A stretch of 64,000 bases of DNA from Streptomyces mutomycini. GTDB taxonomy: Bacteria; Actinomycetota; Actinomycetes; Streptomycetales; Streptomycetaceae. The translations under genes were made by a program, and so were the position numbers. The notes below the pieces were generated by a model, which saw only the letters and a list, made by a program, of their open reading frames with translations, made no database searches and had not been told where the DNA came from. This document shows, piece by piece, positions 48,899-57,733 of the stretch. The stretch lies in NCBI RefSeq assembly GCF_001700505.1, contig NZ_MAPV01000022.1:1-64000 (forward strand), written 5' to 3'. Numbering within the stretch: the first letter of the stretch is position 1; every line of letters starts with the position of its first letter.

Positions 48899-49381
48899 AT
48901 GAGATCGCGCATCACGGACCGGTGCGCCGGCGTCCGGATCAGGCGGGCCGTCGCGCGCGACGCCAAGCGGCTCACCCGCCTGGTCACGACCTCACGCGCC
49001 TACGAGGGCCCGTACGCGCACATGGTCGAGGGGTACAGGGTCGGCCCGGACTACATCGAGGCACACGCCGTCCACGTGGCCGTGGACGACGGAGGCCGGG
49101 TGCTCGGGTTCTACGCGCTGGTCCTGTCCCCGCCTGAACTCGACCTGATGTTCGTCGCCGACGGCGCCCAGGGGCGCGGCATCGGGCGGCTCCTCATCGG
49201 CCACCTGCGCGAGGAGGCGCGCCGTGCCGGCCTGGCCGCCGTACGCGTGGTCGCGCACCCGCCGGCCGAGGGTTTCTACCGCGGTGTGGGCGCCGAACGC
49301 ACCGGCACCGTCGAGGCCCGCCCGCCCGCGGTGAGGTGGGACCGGCCCGAGCTGATGCTCATGACCGACGAGGGCACCTGA
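48899..49381 (+). CDS. GNAT-family N-acetyltransferase
   Basis: A 160-residue protein. VRIRRAVARDAKRLTRLV begins the GNAT fold, LDLMFVADGAQGRGIGRLLIGHL contains the acetyl-CoA loop QGRGIG, and FYRGVGAERTG is the usual C-terminal element. A GATACT -10-like box (48886-48891) lies 7 nt before the ATG with no ribosome site, so it may be leaderless. Substrate unknown. Confidence 0.85.
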   Translation: MRSRITDRCAGVRIRRAVARDAKRLTRLVTTSRAYEGPYAHMVEGYRVGPDYIEAHAVHVAVDDGGRVLGFYALVLSPPELDLMFVADGAQGRGIGRLLIGHLREEARRAGLAAVRVVAHPPAEGFYRGVGAERTGTVEARPPAVRWDRPELMLMTDEGT

Positions 49382-49382
49382 G

Positions 49383-49426
49383 CCGGACGGCCCGGCCGGA
49401 TCCCTGATCGCGGCGGGGCCGTCCGG
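49383..49426. terminator. Stem-loop between convergent genes
   Basis: CCGGACGGCCC (49383-49393) pairs with GGGCCGTCCGG (49416-49426), an 11-bp stem with a 22-nt loop. It lies between the GNAT and VOC stops. Confidence 0.5.
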
Positions 49427-49457
49427 ACTGTCCGGGCTTTCCAAGAACGGGGACCCG

Positions 49458-49844
49458 CTACGACCAGCCGCCGTACGGACGGGTGATGATCTCCATCCCG
49501 TGACCGCTCGGATCGGGGAAGTACACCCCGCGTCCCCCGTCGTTGTGGTTGATCTCGCCGGGGTGCTTCCGGTGGGGATCGGCGTAATACGCGATCCCCT
49601 GCTCCTCGATGTGCCCGAAGGCCGTGTCGAACTCCGCCTCCGAGATGAGGAACGCGTAGTGCTGCACGGTGATCGACTCGGCGGGCACGGTCGCGAAGTC
49701 CAGCGTGACCCCGTTCGCGAGAACGACAGGGATGAACGGGCCCCACTCGGTTCCGACGGTGAGACCGAGGATGCGCGCCAGGAAATCGGCGGATTCGCGG
49801 TTGTCCCGGCTGTGAACGATGGTGTGATTCAACTCGACTGACAC
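49458..49844 (-). CDS. VOC-family (glyoxalase-like) protein
   Basis: A 128-residue single VOC domain: ELNHTIVHSRD with the first metal His, VQHYAFLIS, and YFPDPSGHGMEIITRPY with the closing Glu. The metal set suggests a lyase, dioxygenase or binding role; the substrate is not determinable. GTG start with GGAGG nine nt upstream. Confidence 0.87.
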   Translation of the reverse strand: MSVELNHTIVHSRDNRESADFLARILGLTVGTEWGPFIPVVLANGVTLDFATVPAESITVQHYAFLISEAEFDTAFGHIEEQGIAYYADPHRKHPGEINHNDGGRGVYFPDPSGHGMEIITRPYGGWS

Positions 49845-50144
49845 TGTGGAATGCCTCCAGTGGGCATCTCACGGGCTACCTCCACGCCTCACCCGGACGG
49901 TGACCGACGCGCGATGCCGTAAGACGATCCTAGGCGAGTTGTCACGCTGCGTCGAGGTTTGGCCTCGGCCGGCTCCGGTTCCCCGGCCTGTCCTTTCGAA
50001 CACCGGTGGTGCTTCTCCAGGCTGCTGCCACCATGGAGGACATCGGCAGGCGCGCCGTCCCGCGGCGGTCCGAACGCGGTGTCCCAGGATTCACTCCGGC
50101 TCCGCGGGGAACCAGTACCACCTCTGAGAGGTGGGGAGGAAGCG

Positions 50145-50693
50145 ATGGGACAGACACCGGCGGGCCATGGCGGGACCGGGGGAGACGAGCCGGGCACCAA
50201 CCCGCGCAGCGGACGGCGTGAGACCGAGGAGGAGAGGGCGGACCGGCAGTGGAGCGACCTGCTCCAGGAACTCAGGGTCGCGCAGACCGGCGTGCAGATC
50301 CTCTTCGGCTTCCTGCTCGCGGTGGTCTTCCAGCCACGCTTCGCCGATCTCTCCACCGTCGACCGGAACATCTACGTGGTGACCGTCATGCTCGGGTCGG
50401 GAACCGCCGCCGCGCTGATAGGACCCGTGTCCTACCACCGGCTGCTGACCGGACGCCGGATGAAACCGCAGACCGTCACCTGGGCCTCACGCCTCACGAA
50501 GCTGGGGCTCGGCCTGCTCTTCTGCACGATGTGCAGCACGCTGCTGCTCATCCTGCGGGTGGCACTGCACAACGTGGCGGCACTGTGGCTGGTGGGCGGG
50601 ATGGCCCTGTGGTTCCTGGCCTGCTGGTTCGTGTTCCCGCTGTGGGCGATAGCCCGGGACGGCGGCCGACGGGCGACCGGCCGGCAAAGGTGA
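50145..50693 (+). CDS. DUF6328-like four-helix membrane protein
   Basis: A 182-residue protein: a charged N-terminal arm (about 1-40), then four membrane helices (VQILFGFLLAVVF, IYVVTVMLGSGTAAALIG, LGLGLLFCTMCSTLLLILRV, LWLVGGMALWFLACWFVFPLW). The ELRVAQTGVQILFGFLL opening is typical of the DUF6328 type. The ATG at 50145 follows GGGGAGGA. Function unknown. Confidence 0.82.
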   Translation: MGQTPAGHGGTGGDEPGTNPRSGRRETEEERADRQWSDLLQELRVAQTGVQILFGFLLAVVFQPRFADLSTVDRNIYVVTVMLGSGTAAALIGPVSYHRLLTGRRMKPQTVTWASRLTKLGLGLLFCTMCSTLLLILRVALHNVAALWLVGGMALWFLACWFVFPLWAIARDGGRRATGRQR

Positions 50694-50735
50694 CGCCCCG
50701 GACACCCCCGACTCCGACCTGCGTACCTGACGCCG

Positions 50736-51563
50736 TCAGTCCTCGTCCAGGCCCGCCGGGCTGCGTACGTCCGTCACGGTGAAGAGCCCGCCGTCCGGGT
50801 CCCGCAACGTCGCCTCGCTGCCGTACCGCACCTCGCGCCGTTCCATCAGCGACCCTCCGTTCCGCTCCGCGGCGAAAACCGTCGCGCCGACATCGGCGAC
50901 CGGGAACTGCACCTGCCAGTGCGGACGCACCTGCGGGTCGGGAGCGGCCTCCACCGCGCCGGAGCTGATACGGGCCAGCGGGCGCCCGTTGCAGCGTACG
51001 AGCACCTCCTCCTTCACGTACGCCACCTCGCAGCCGCCGGACTCCCCGCTCTCCCAGCCGAGGACCTCCCCGTAGAAGATGGCGGCGTCGAAGGCGTCCC
51101 TGGTGCGGAGCCGGAGCCAGGCGTGTGCCCGGGTGCCGGACGGCGCGAGCGTGGCCGCGCGCCCCGTCCACTCCCACACGCCGAAGGACGCCCCGTCCCG
51201 GTCGGCGGCCAGGACCGCGCGGCCCTGCCCGACCGTCAGCGGGCCCACCGCCACGGTGCCACTGCGTTCGCGGATACGGGAGGCGACCACATCGGCGTTC
51301 CGGACCGAGAAGTACGGCATCCAGGCCACGGCCACCTGGTAGGCGGACGCGACCGCGCCGATGCCCGCCACCGGAACGCCGCCGGAGCGTGCCATCAGAT
51401 AGTCCCTGCCCAGCGGCCCGCGACGGAACGTCCAGCCGAGGACGTCGCCGTAGAAGCGCTGAGCGTCGTCCAGGTCGCGGGTCACCAGGTGGACCCAGCA
51501 CGGCGCGCTCGCACCGCTCAGCACCGCCGGTTCCGGTGCGGTCCGCGGATCGCGAGGAGTCAT
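50736..51563 (-). CDS. Two-domain VOC-family protein
   Basis: A 275-residue protein with tandem VOC domains: CWVHLVTRDLDDAQRFYGDVLGW (first) and AWLRLRTRDAFDAAIFYGEVLGW (second), ending TLRDPDGGLFTVTDV. The classic metal Glu is not obvious in the second domain. Proteins like this are annotated as hydroxylase-like or bleomycin-resistance-like, but I would claim only the fold. Start ATG at 51563; no strong ribosome site, so a short leader is possible. Confidence 0.84.
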   Translation of the reverse strand: MTPRDPRTAPEPAVLSGASAPCWVHLVTRDLDDAQRFYGDVLGWTFRRGPLGRDYLMARSGGVPVAGIGAVASAYQVAVAWMPYFSVRNADVVASRIRERSGTVAVGPLTVGQGRAVLAADRDGASFGVWEWTGRAATLAPSGTRAHAWLRLRTRDAFDAAIFYGEVLGWESGESGGCEVAYVKEEVLVRCNGRPLARISSGAVEAAPDPQVRPHWQVQFPVADVGATVFAAERNGGSLMERREVRYGSEATLRDPDGGLFTVTDVRSPAGLDED

Positions 51564-51680
51564 GGTCCACTGCCCTATCGGTTCTGCGGCATGACTTCTT
51601 CGGTGCCGCGCGGCCAGGACCAGCCTCATGCGCCTCGGCGACTCCCGCAACACGCGGCGGGCGCGACCGCGGCCCGCCCC

Positions 51681-51728
51681 GTCGCACACGTCCGGGCCCG
51701 CTCCATGGCGGGCCCGGACGTGTGCGAC
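51681..51728 (-). terminator. Perfect 21-bp hairpin terminator
   Basis: GTCGCACACGTCCGGGCCCG (51681-51700, plus C at 51701) pairs exactly with 51708-51728 around a TCCATG loop. It lies 30 bp past the stop of the minus-strand DUF6479-like gene, the expected place for a terminator. Confidence 0.8.
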
Positions 51729-51757
51729 CCACCGTTGACCGGTGGGGGAACGGCGGG

Positions 51758-52096
51758 TCAGTTCGGCCGGGGCTCGTCCTCCGGCGGCGGGATCACCTCG
51801 TTACCGTGGTCGCTGAGCTCGTACGGTGTGAGGGCGCGGCCGCTCTCGGGGAAGTGGTCCGAACCGTGTCGGCCGCTCTCCTGGATCTCCGTCCGGTGGT
51901 CCGGCCGGAGCGGCTGCTCATCGGGGCGCGGCGGCCGCGATTCCTTGTCGCGACGCCTCATCCCGAACCAGAAGCCCCCGAGCAGCAGAAGCACCACGCA
52001 CAGGCCGACGATGCCGATGATCACGCCTACCGCGCCCGGCCCGTCGGCTCCGCCGGTGCTGGCGAGCGATTCCCATGCTCCGTTCGTTACGTCCAT
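51758..52096 (-). CDS. DUF6479-like single-pass membrane protein
   Basis: A 112-residue protein: a short external head (MDVTNGAWESLASTGG), a strong membrane helix (VGVIIGIVGLCVVLLLLGGFWFG) and a charged Pro-rich cytoplasmic tail (LTPYELSDHG) common to the DUF6479 type. The ATG at 52096 was preferred to the one at 52150, which lacks a ribosome site and adds an atypical head. Function unknown. Confidence 0.75.
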   Translation of the reverse strand: MDVTNGAWESLASTGGADGPGAVGVIIGIVGLCVVLLLLGGFWFGMRRRDKESRPPRPDEQPLRPDHRTEIQESGRHGSDHFPESGRALTPYELSDHGNEVIPPPEDEPRPN

Positions 52097-52184
52097 GCTT
52101 GGCGCATACCCCGGGGAATCGATCACAGACAGCCATTGACATGAATTCATGTTTTATGGCGATGTCACGGTAAATGTGTTTCAT

Positions 52185-53150
52185 ATGGTTCAAATCGGCT
52201 ACACGATGATGACCGAGCAAGCCGGTCCCCGCGCACTCGTCCAGGATGTGGTCGCCGCGGAGGAGGCCGGCTTCGACTTCTCCGTCACCTCCGACCACTA
52301 CTTCCCCTGGCTGGCTTCCCAGGGACACGCGCCCTACGCGTGGTCGGTCCTCGGAGCCGCCGCGCAGGCCACCTCCAGAATCCCGCTGATGACGTATGTG
52401 ACCTGCCCGACGACCCGCTACCACCCGGCTGTGGTCGCGCAGAAGGCGGCGACGCTCCAACTGCTCGCCGAGGGCCGTTTCCGGCTCGGCCTCGGATCCG
52501 GTGAGAGCCTCAACGAACACGTGGTCGGCGCGGGGTGGCCCGCCGCCCATGTCCGGCTGGAGATGCTCGAGGAGGCCGTGCACATCATCCGCGCTCTCTT
52601 CGACGGGGACTACGTCAACCACCACGGCACCCACTTCGATGTCGAGAACGCCAAGCTGTGGGACCTGCCCGAAAAGCGGGTCCCCGTCGGCATCGCGGTC
52701 TCGGGGGAGCGCTCCTGCGCACTCGCGGGCGCACTCGCCGACCTGGTCATCGCGACCGAACCCAGGAGCGAGCTGCTCAGCGCGTTCGACCGGCACGGCG
52801 GGGCCGGGAAGCCCCGCGTCGGACAGGTGCCCGTCTGCTACGACACCGACCGGGACACCGCGATCGCCCGCGCCCACGACCAGTTCCGGTGGTCGCTCGG
52901 GGGCTGGAAGGTCAATTCGGAGCTGCCGAATCCCCCGGCGTTCGATCAGGCGACCAAGTTCGTCCGCGAGGACGACATCGCCGGATCGATCCCGTGCGGC
53001 CCGGACGTCGAGGCGTTCGTCGAGGCCGTGCGCCCCTACAGCGAAGCGGGCTTCACCGAGGTCGCCCTCGTCCAGATCGGCGGGGCGGAGCAGCGGCCCT
53101 TCATCGAGTGGGCGCGGAGCACGCTCCTGCCGGCGCTGCGCGAACTGTAG
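52185..53150 (+). CDS. F420-dependent LLM-class oxidoreductase (TIGR03557/FGD-like)
   Basis: A 321-residue luciferase-like TIM-barrel protein: VQIGYTMMTEQAGPRALVQD at the N-terminus, then GLGSGESLNEHVVGAGWP, the hallmark of F420-dependent glucose-6-phosphate dehydrogenase-like enzymes. ATG at 52185 is preferred because the 12 preceding codons (from 52149) are AT-rich and uncharacteristic. The promoter region is AT-rich. It likely transfers hydride between coenzyme F420 and an alcohol or sugar; the exact substrate is unknown. Confidence 0.85.
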   Translation: MVQIGYTMMTEQAGPRALVQDVVAAEEAGFDFSVTSDHYFPWLASQGHAPYAWSVLGAAAQATSRIPLMTYVTCPTTRYHPAVVAQKAATLQLLAEGRFRLGLGSGESLNEHVVGAGWPAAHVRLEMLEEAVHIIRALFDGDYVNHHGTHFDVENAKLWDLPEKRVPVGIAVSGERSCALAGALADLVIATEPRSELLSAFDRHGGAGKPRVGQVPVCYDTDRDTAIARAHDQFRWSLGGWKVNSELPNPPAFDQATKFVREDDIAGSIPCGPDVEAFVEAVRPYSEAGFTEVALVQIGGAEQRPFIEWARSTLLPALREL

Positions 53151-53448
53151 GCGAGGACCGGCACAGGGCGCGGGCAGGCCCACGTTTCCCCGCCTCCCGC
53201 CGGGTACGAGATCTATCGCGGGGCCGCCCCGTCCGAGCCTTCGCTCGTGTCGCCGACACGGGGCCGTGGGGCGAGTCTGGAGTCAGTCCCCGGACCGCTG
53301 GAGACGACACCGCGTCGTCCGGATCGAGGGCGAACCGGACTCTCCGGCCGGCAGCGAGCCCTTGCACCACGCCCGGCCACGCGGTCGGCGCCCGGCGGCG
53401 GGAGGCCGCCAGGGGCGCCCACAGTGCTCCCAGTGAAAGGAACCCAGG
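53151..53448. other. 298-bp intergenic region, nothing recognised
   Basis: Lies between the F420 oxidoreductase and the 131-residue hypothetical gene, both on the plus strand. I see no coding frame with support, no strong hairpin and no clear promoter hexamers. Confidence 0.35.
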
Positions 53449-53844
53449 GTGAACAGCACGCAGGAACACACACAGGAACACCGGGAGAGCGGCGACGTCG
53501 TGGTGGCGGTGACCGGCTGCCCCAAGGAGGACGCGCGCACCGTGTTCGACGTACTGCGCCGCTCGTTCGCCTCCGACCGTCCGGCGAGCGACGCCCCCGA
53601 GGAGGCGTCCGACACGCGCCCCACCGTGTGGACGGCGACCGTCGACGTCACCGAGACCAGGACGGGCTCCGGGCCCGCGCGGCTCTCCACCCCGGTGACG
53701 GTCGAGGCGCAAGGTGGCTACTGGGCGGTCGACCGTCTCCGCAAGCACCTGACGGAGGCGTTCACCGTCCGGCTCGTCGGGACGGCGGCGGGCGACCAGG
53801 AGCAGGAGATCCGCCTGCGGCTGGAGAGCCACCGACCCGCGTGA
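53449..53844 (+). CDS. Small hypothetical protein
   Basis: A 131-residue soluble protein, GTG start with AAGGA seven nt upstream. DVVVAVTGCPKEDARTVFDVLRRSF at the N-terminus and LESHRPA at the C-terminus frame a predicted alpha/beta body. I do not recognise the family. It precedes the molybdenum aldehyde oxidoreductase genes by 34 nt and may be co-transcribed, but no maturation role (for example an XdhC type) is suggested by sequence. Confidence 0.6.
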   Translation: MNSTQEHTQEHRESGDVVVAVTGCPKEDARTVFDVLRRSFASDRPASDAPEEASDTRPTVWTATVDVTETRTGSGPARLSTPVTVEAQGGYWAVDRLRKHLTEAFTVRLVGTAAGDQEQEIRLRLESHRPA

Positions 53845-53878
53845 CCACCGCACGTCCGAACCCGGAAGGTACATACCC

Positions 53879-54451
53879 ATGGCTGCCACCCCGGGGATCA
53901 CCGACGCGGAAGAGGCACACGTGCCGAATCCCGTCGACCGGTCCACCTTCACCCTGTACGTCAACGGAACGGAACGGACCCTGACGCTCGATCACCGGAC
54001 CACCGTGCTGGACGCGCTCAGGGAGCATCTCGGTCTCACCGGTGCCAAGAAGGGCTGCGACCACGGTCAGTGCGGAGCCTGCACGGTTCTCGTCGACGGC
54101 CGGCGCGCAAACAGCTGCCTTCTGCTGGCCGTCGCCCAGGAGGACGCCCACATCACCACGGTCGAGGGGCTGGCCGAGGGCGACCGGCTGCATCCGCTGC
54201 AGAGGGCCTTCCTGGAGAGGGACGCGCTCCAGTGCGGTTACTGCACCCCGGGGCAGATCTGCTCCGCCGTCGGCATGCTCCGTGAGGCCGAGGACGGCTT
54301 CCCCTCGCACGCGACCCCGCGGACTGCGCTCGCCGGCGAGGGGCCGGCTCCGCTCGGCGCGGACGAGATCCGCGAGCGGATGAGCGGCAACCTCTGCCGG
54401 TGCGGCGCCTACCCGCGCATCGTCGACGCCATCGAGGACGTGGCCCCGTGA
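53879..54451 (+). CDS. paoA: PaoA-type [2Fe-2S] subunit of molybdenum aldehyde oxidoreductase
   Basis: A 190-residue iron-sulfur subunit of xanthine-oxidase-family enzymes. The N-terminal plant-type cluster is CDHGQCGAC plus a later Cys (ANSC), and the second cluster is CGYCTPGQ with CRCGAY. No Tat signal is apparent, so the enzyme is probably cytoplasmic, unlike periplasmic E. coli PaoABC. It overlaps the next gene by GTGA (54448-54451). Confidence 0.93.
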   Translation: MAATPGITDAEEAHVPNPVDRSTFTLYVNGTERTLTLDHRTTVLDALREHLGLTGAKKGCDHGQCGACTVLVDGRRANSCLLLAVAQEDAHITTVEGLAEGDRLHPLQRAFLERDALQCGYCTPGQICSAVGMLREAEDGFPSHATPRTALAGEGPAPLGADEIRERMSGNLCRCGAYPRIVDAIEDVAP

Positions 54452-55443
54452 AACCCTTCGCCTACCTGCGCCCCGCAACCGTGTCCGAAGCCGTCCGAGC
54501 GGGCGCCGGGCACCCCGGCTCACGCTTCCTCGGCGGCGGCACCAACCTCGTCGACCTCATGAAACTCGGCGTGGAGACGCCCGGCCTGCTCATCGACGTC
54601 AGCCGGCTGCCGCTGGACGGAATGACACGGACGGACGACGGCGGTCTCCGGATCGGCGCAACCGTACGCAACAGCGATCTCGCAGCCCACCCCGAGGTGC
54701 GGAACCACTGGCCCGCCCTGTCGCAGGCCCTGCTGGCAGGCGCGTCCGGGCAGCTCCGCAACACCGCCACCACCGGTGGGAACCTGCTCCAGCGCACCCG
54801 GTGCCCGTACTTCCAGGACGTCTCCAAGCCCTGCAACAAGCGGATTCCCGGCTCGGGCTGCCCAGCCAGGGAGGGAACGCACCGCGATCTCGCGGTGCTG
54901 GGCCACTCGCAGGACTGCGTCGCCACCAACCCCTCGGACATGGCTGTCGCCCTCGCGGCCCTCGACGCGACCGTCCAGCTGCACGGACCCGAGGGAGTGC
55001 GGACCGTGCAGGTGACCGACTTCCACCGGCTGCCCGCCGACAACCCCGACCAGGACACGGTGATCCGCCCGGGCGAGCTCATCACGGAAGTGGTGCTGCC
55101 CCCGCCTTCCGCCGGTGCAGTCTCCCTCTACCGCAAGGCCCGGGACCGTGCCTCCTACGCCTTCGCCCTGGCCTCAGTCGCAGCCGTACTGAGCGTGCGT
55201 GACGGCCGCGTCGACCGTATCTCGCTCGCCTTCGGCGGGCTCGCGCACCGCCCGTGGCGTGCCCGGGTGGCCGAGGACCTGCTGCGCGGGGCGTCCACGA
55301 CCGGGGACGCCTTCGCGCGTGCGGTGGACGCCGAACTCGCGGCGGCCAGGCCACTGCGCGACAACGGCTTCAAGGTGGACCTGGCCCGCCGGCTGGCCAT
55401 CGGCGCCCTCGTCGAACTCACCACCCGGGCCGCATCCACCTGA
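54448..55443 (+). CDS. paoB: PaoB-type FAD subunit with extra [4Fe-4S] Cys set
   Basis: A 331-residue FAD-binding subunit. AGHPGSRFLGGGTNLVDLM is the FAD loop. TRCPYFQDVSKPCNKRIPGSG with a following GC and a further downstream Cys (GHSQDC) gives the four-cysteine [4Fe-4S] insert that marks PaoB-type proteins. It begins GTG overlapping paoA. It mediates electron transfer from the molybdenum subunit. Confidence 0.93.
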   Translation: MKPFAYLRPATVSEAVRAGAGHPGSRFLGGGTNLVDLMKLGVETPGLLIDVSRLPLDGMTRTDDGGLRIGATVRNSDLAAHPEVRNHWPALSQALLAGASGQLRNTATTGGNLLQRTRCPYFQDVSKPCNKRIPGSGCPAREGTHRDLAVLGHSQDCVATNPSDMAVALAALDATVQLHGPEGVRTVQVTDFHRLPADNPDQDTVIRPGELITEVVLPPPSAGAVSLYRKARDRASYAFALASVAAVLSVRDGRVDRISLAFGGLAHRPWRARVAEDLLRGASTTGDAFARAVDAELAAARPLRDNGFKVDLARRLAIGALVELTTRAAST

Positions 55444-55484
55444 TCCGCCGGCCCGCACACCCCGACGAACCGAGGACTTCCGTC

Positions 55485-57581
55485 ATGAGCGACTCCCCCC
55501 GGGCGCTGGGCGCGCCCGCAGTCCGCCGCGAGGGCCGGGACAAGGTCACCGGCACCGCCCGATACGCAGCGGAGCACACCGCGCCGGGCTGCCTGTACGG
55601 CTGGATCGTGCCGGCCACCGTCCCCACCGGGCGCGTCACCGCGATCCGTACAGCAGGCGCACTCGCGGTGCCCGGGGTGCACACCGTCCTGACGCACGAC
55701 AACGCGCCGCGGCTGAAGGAGCCCGACGACCCGATTCTCGCCGTGCTCCAGGACGACCGGGTGCCGCACCGGGGCTGGCCCGTCGCCCTCGTACTCGCCG
55801 AAAGCCTGGAATCCGCCCGGGCCGGTGCGGATGCCGTGTACGTCGAATACGCCACCACCGAGCACGATGTCGTCCTCACCGGGGACCACCCCGGCCTCTA
55901 CACCCCGAAGGAGGCGAACGGCGGCCACCCGGCTCTGCGTGAACGCGGCGACGCCATGAGCGCGTTCGACGCCGCGCCCGTGCGGATCGACGCCACCTAC
56001 ACGCTGCGGGGCCTGCACAACCACCCCATGGAACCGCACGCCTCCACCGCCCGGTGGGCCGACGGACACCTGACCGTCCACGACTCCAGCCAGGGGTCGA
56101 CCGCCGTGCGCAACAGCCTCGCCACCGCCCTCGGGCTCGACCGGGACCGCATCACCGTCATCTCCGAACACGTCGGCGGCGGCTTCGGTTCCAAGGGCAC
56201 CCCGCGCCCGCAGGCCGTCCTCGCCGCCATGGCCGCACGGCACACCGGGCACCCGGTCCAGCTCGCCCTGCCCCGGCGGTACATGGCGGCGATCGTCGGG
56301 CACCGGGCACCCACCCTGCAGCGGGTGCGGCTGGGTGCGGACCGGGACGGCGTCCTGTCCAGCGTCTCCCACGAGATCGTCACGCACACCTCGCGGATCA
56401 AGGAGTTCGTCGAGCAGGCCGCCGTACCGGCCCGCGTCATGTACGCCTCGCCCCACAGCCGTACGGAGCACCGGGTGGCGGCACTCGACGTGCCCAGCCC
56501 GTCCTGGATGCGCGCACCGGGGGAGGCCTCGGGGATGTACGCGCTGGAGTCGGCCATGGACGAGCTGGCCTGCGCCCTCGGCATCGACCCCGTCGAACTG
56601 CGGCTGCGGAACGAACCCCGGACGGAACCCGACAGCGGCCTTCCGTTCAGCAGCCGCAACCTCACGGCCTGTCTGAGCGAGGGCGCCAGGCGTTTCGGCT
56701 GGTCGGACAGGGACCCCCGGCCCGCCGCCCGTCAGGAGGGGCCCCGGCTGCTCGGCACCGGGGTCGCCTCGGCGACGTACCCCGTGCTCGTGTCGAAGGC
56801 CGCCGCGTCCGCGCAGGCCGCCCCGGACGGCTCCTACCGCGTCGGGGTCAACGCCACGGACATCGGTACCGGTGCCCGTACCGTCCTGGCGCAGATCGCC
56901 GCCTCGGTCCTGGACACGCCCCCGGACAACGTCACGATCGACATCGGCAGCAGCGATCTGCCCACGGCACCCGTCGCGGGGGGCTCCTCGGGCACGGCCT
57001 CCTGGGGGTCGGCGGTCCACAAGGCGGCCACCACGCTGGTGCGCCGGCTCGCGGAGCACAGCGGGCCGCTCCCGCCGGAGGGCATCGGCGTCACCGTCGA
57101 CACCGGCGAGGAGACGGCACAGGAGCCGCCGTACGCACGGCACGCCTTCGGCGCACACTTCGCCGAGGTGGCGGTCGACTCCCTCACCGGCGAGGTGCGG
57201 GTGCGCCGCCTCCTCGGCGTGTACGCCGCCGGACGCATCCTCAACTCCCGCACGGCACGCTCCCAGTTCATCGGCGGCATGGTCATGGGCCTCGGCATGG
57301 CCCTCACCGAGGGCAGCACCATGGACCCGGCCTTCGGCGACTTCACCGAGAGCGACCTGGCCTCCTACCACGTGCCGTCCTGCGCGGACGTGCCCGACAT
57401 CCAGGCGCACTGGCTCGACGAGGACGACCCGCACCTCAACCCCATGGGCAGCAAGGGCATCGGCGAAATCGGCACCGTAGGAACCGCCGCCGCGATCGGG
57501 AACGCCGTGCGGCACGCCACCGGGGCACGGCTGCGCGAACTCTCCCTCACCCCGGACAAGCTCCTGCCCTACCTGCCGTGA
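55485..57581 (+). CDS. paoC: PaoC-type molybdopterin-binding catalytic subunit
   Basis: A 698-residue catalytic subunit: GRDKVTGTARYAAEH at the N-terminus, EHVGGGFGSKG (Moco dithiolene region), and the conserved Glu in MGSKGIGEIGTVG, which acts as general base. It oxidises aldehydes to acids. Start ATG at 55485 with GAGGA upstream. Cofactor cytosine-dinucleotide and sulfuration genes are not in the window. Confidence 0.93.
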   Translation: MSDSPRALGAPAVRREGRDKVTGTARYAAEHTAPGCLYGWIVPATVPTGRVTAIRTAGALAVPGVHTVLTHDNAPRLKEPDDPILAVLQDDRVPHRGWPVALVLAESLESARAGADAVYVEYATTEHDVVLTGDHPGLYTPKEANGGHPALRERGDAMSAFDAAPVRIDATYTLRGLHNHPMEPHASTARWADGHLTVHDSSQGSTAVRNSLATALGLDRDRITVISEHVGGGFGSKGTPRPQAVLAAMAARHTGHPVQLALPRRYMAAIVGHRAPTLQRVRLGADRDGVLSSVSHEIVTHTSRIKEFVEQAAVPARVMYASPHSRTEHRVAALDVPSPSWMRAPGEASGMYALESAMDELACALGIDPVELRLRNEPRTEPDSGLPFSSRNLTACLSEGARRFGWSDRDPRPAARQEGPRLLGTGVASATYPVLVSKAAASAQAAPDGSYRVGVNATDIGTGARTVLAQIAASVLDTPPDNVTIDIGSSDLPTAPVAGGSSGTASWGSAVHKAATTLVRRLAEHSGPLPPEGIGVTVDTGEETAQEPPYARHAFGAHFAEVAVDSLTGEVRVRRLLGVYAAGRILNSRTARSQFIGGMVMGLGMALTEGSTMDPAFGDFTESDLASYHVPSCADVPDIQAHWLDEDDPHLNPMGSKGIGEIGTVGTAAAIGNAVRHATGARLRELSLTPDKLLPYLP

Positions 57582-57733
57582 CGCCGTCCCCCGGTCCCCT
57601 CGGTTGCGCGACCGGCCCACTCGGTCCACCCTGATGAGTGACCCAGAAGTGATGACAGCTCACGCTTCGTGTTCGGGGGTCGTTGGTTCGAACGGGGTGA
57701 AGCACGTGAGCCTCGCGATGAGGAGCCTCGACG

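Noticed and set aside
48899-49381. CRISPR or transposon signatures anywhere in the window
   Set aside because: No direct-repeat/spacer arrays, transposase motifs or terminal inverted repeats were seen; repeats found are hairpins, promoter units or coding tandem repeats.
55155-57629. 824-codon minus-strand frame
   Set aside because: Antisense of the paoC gene and without motifs.
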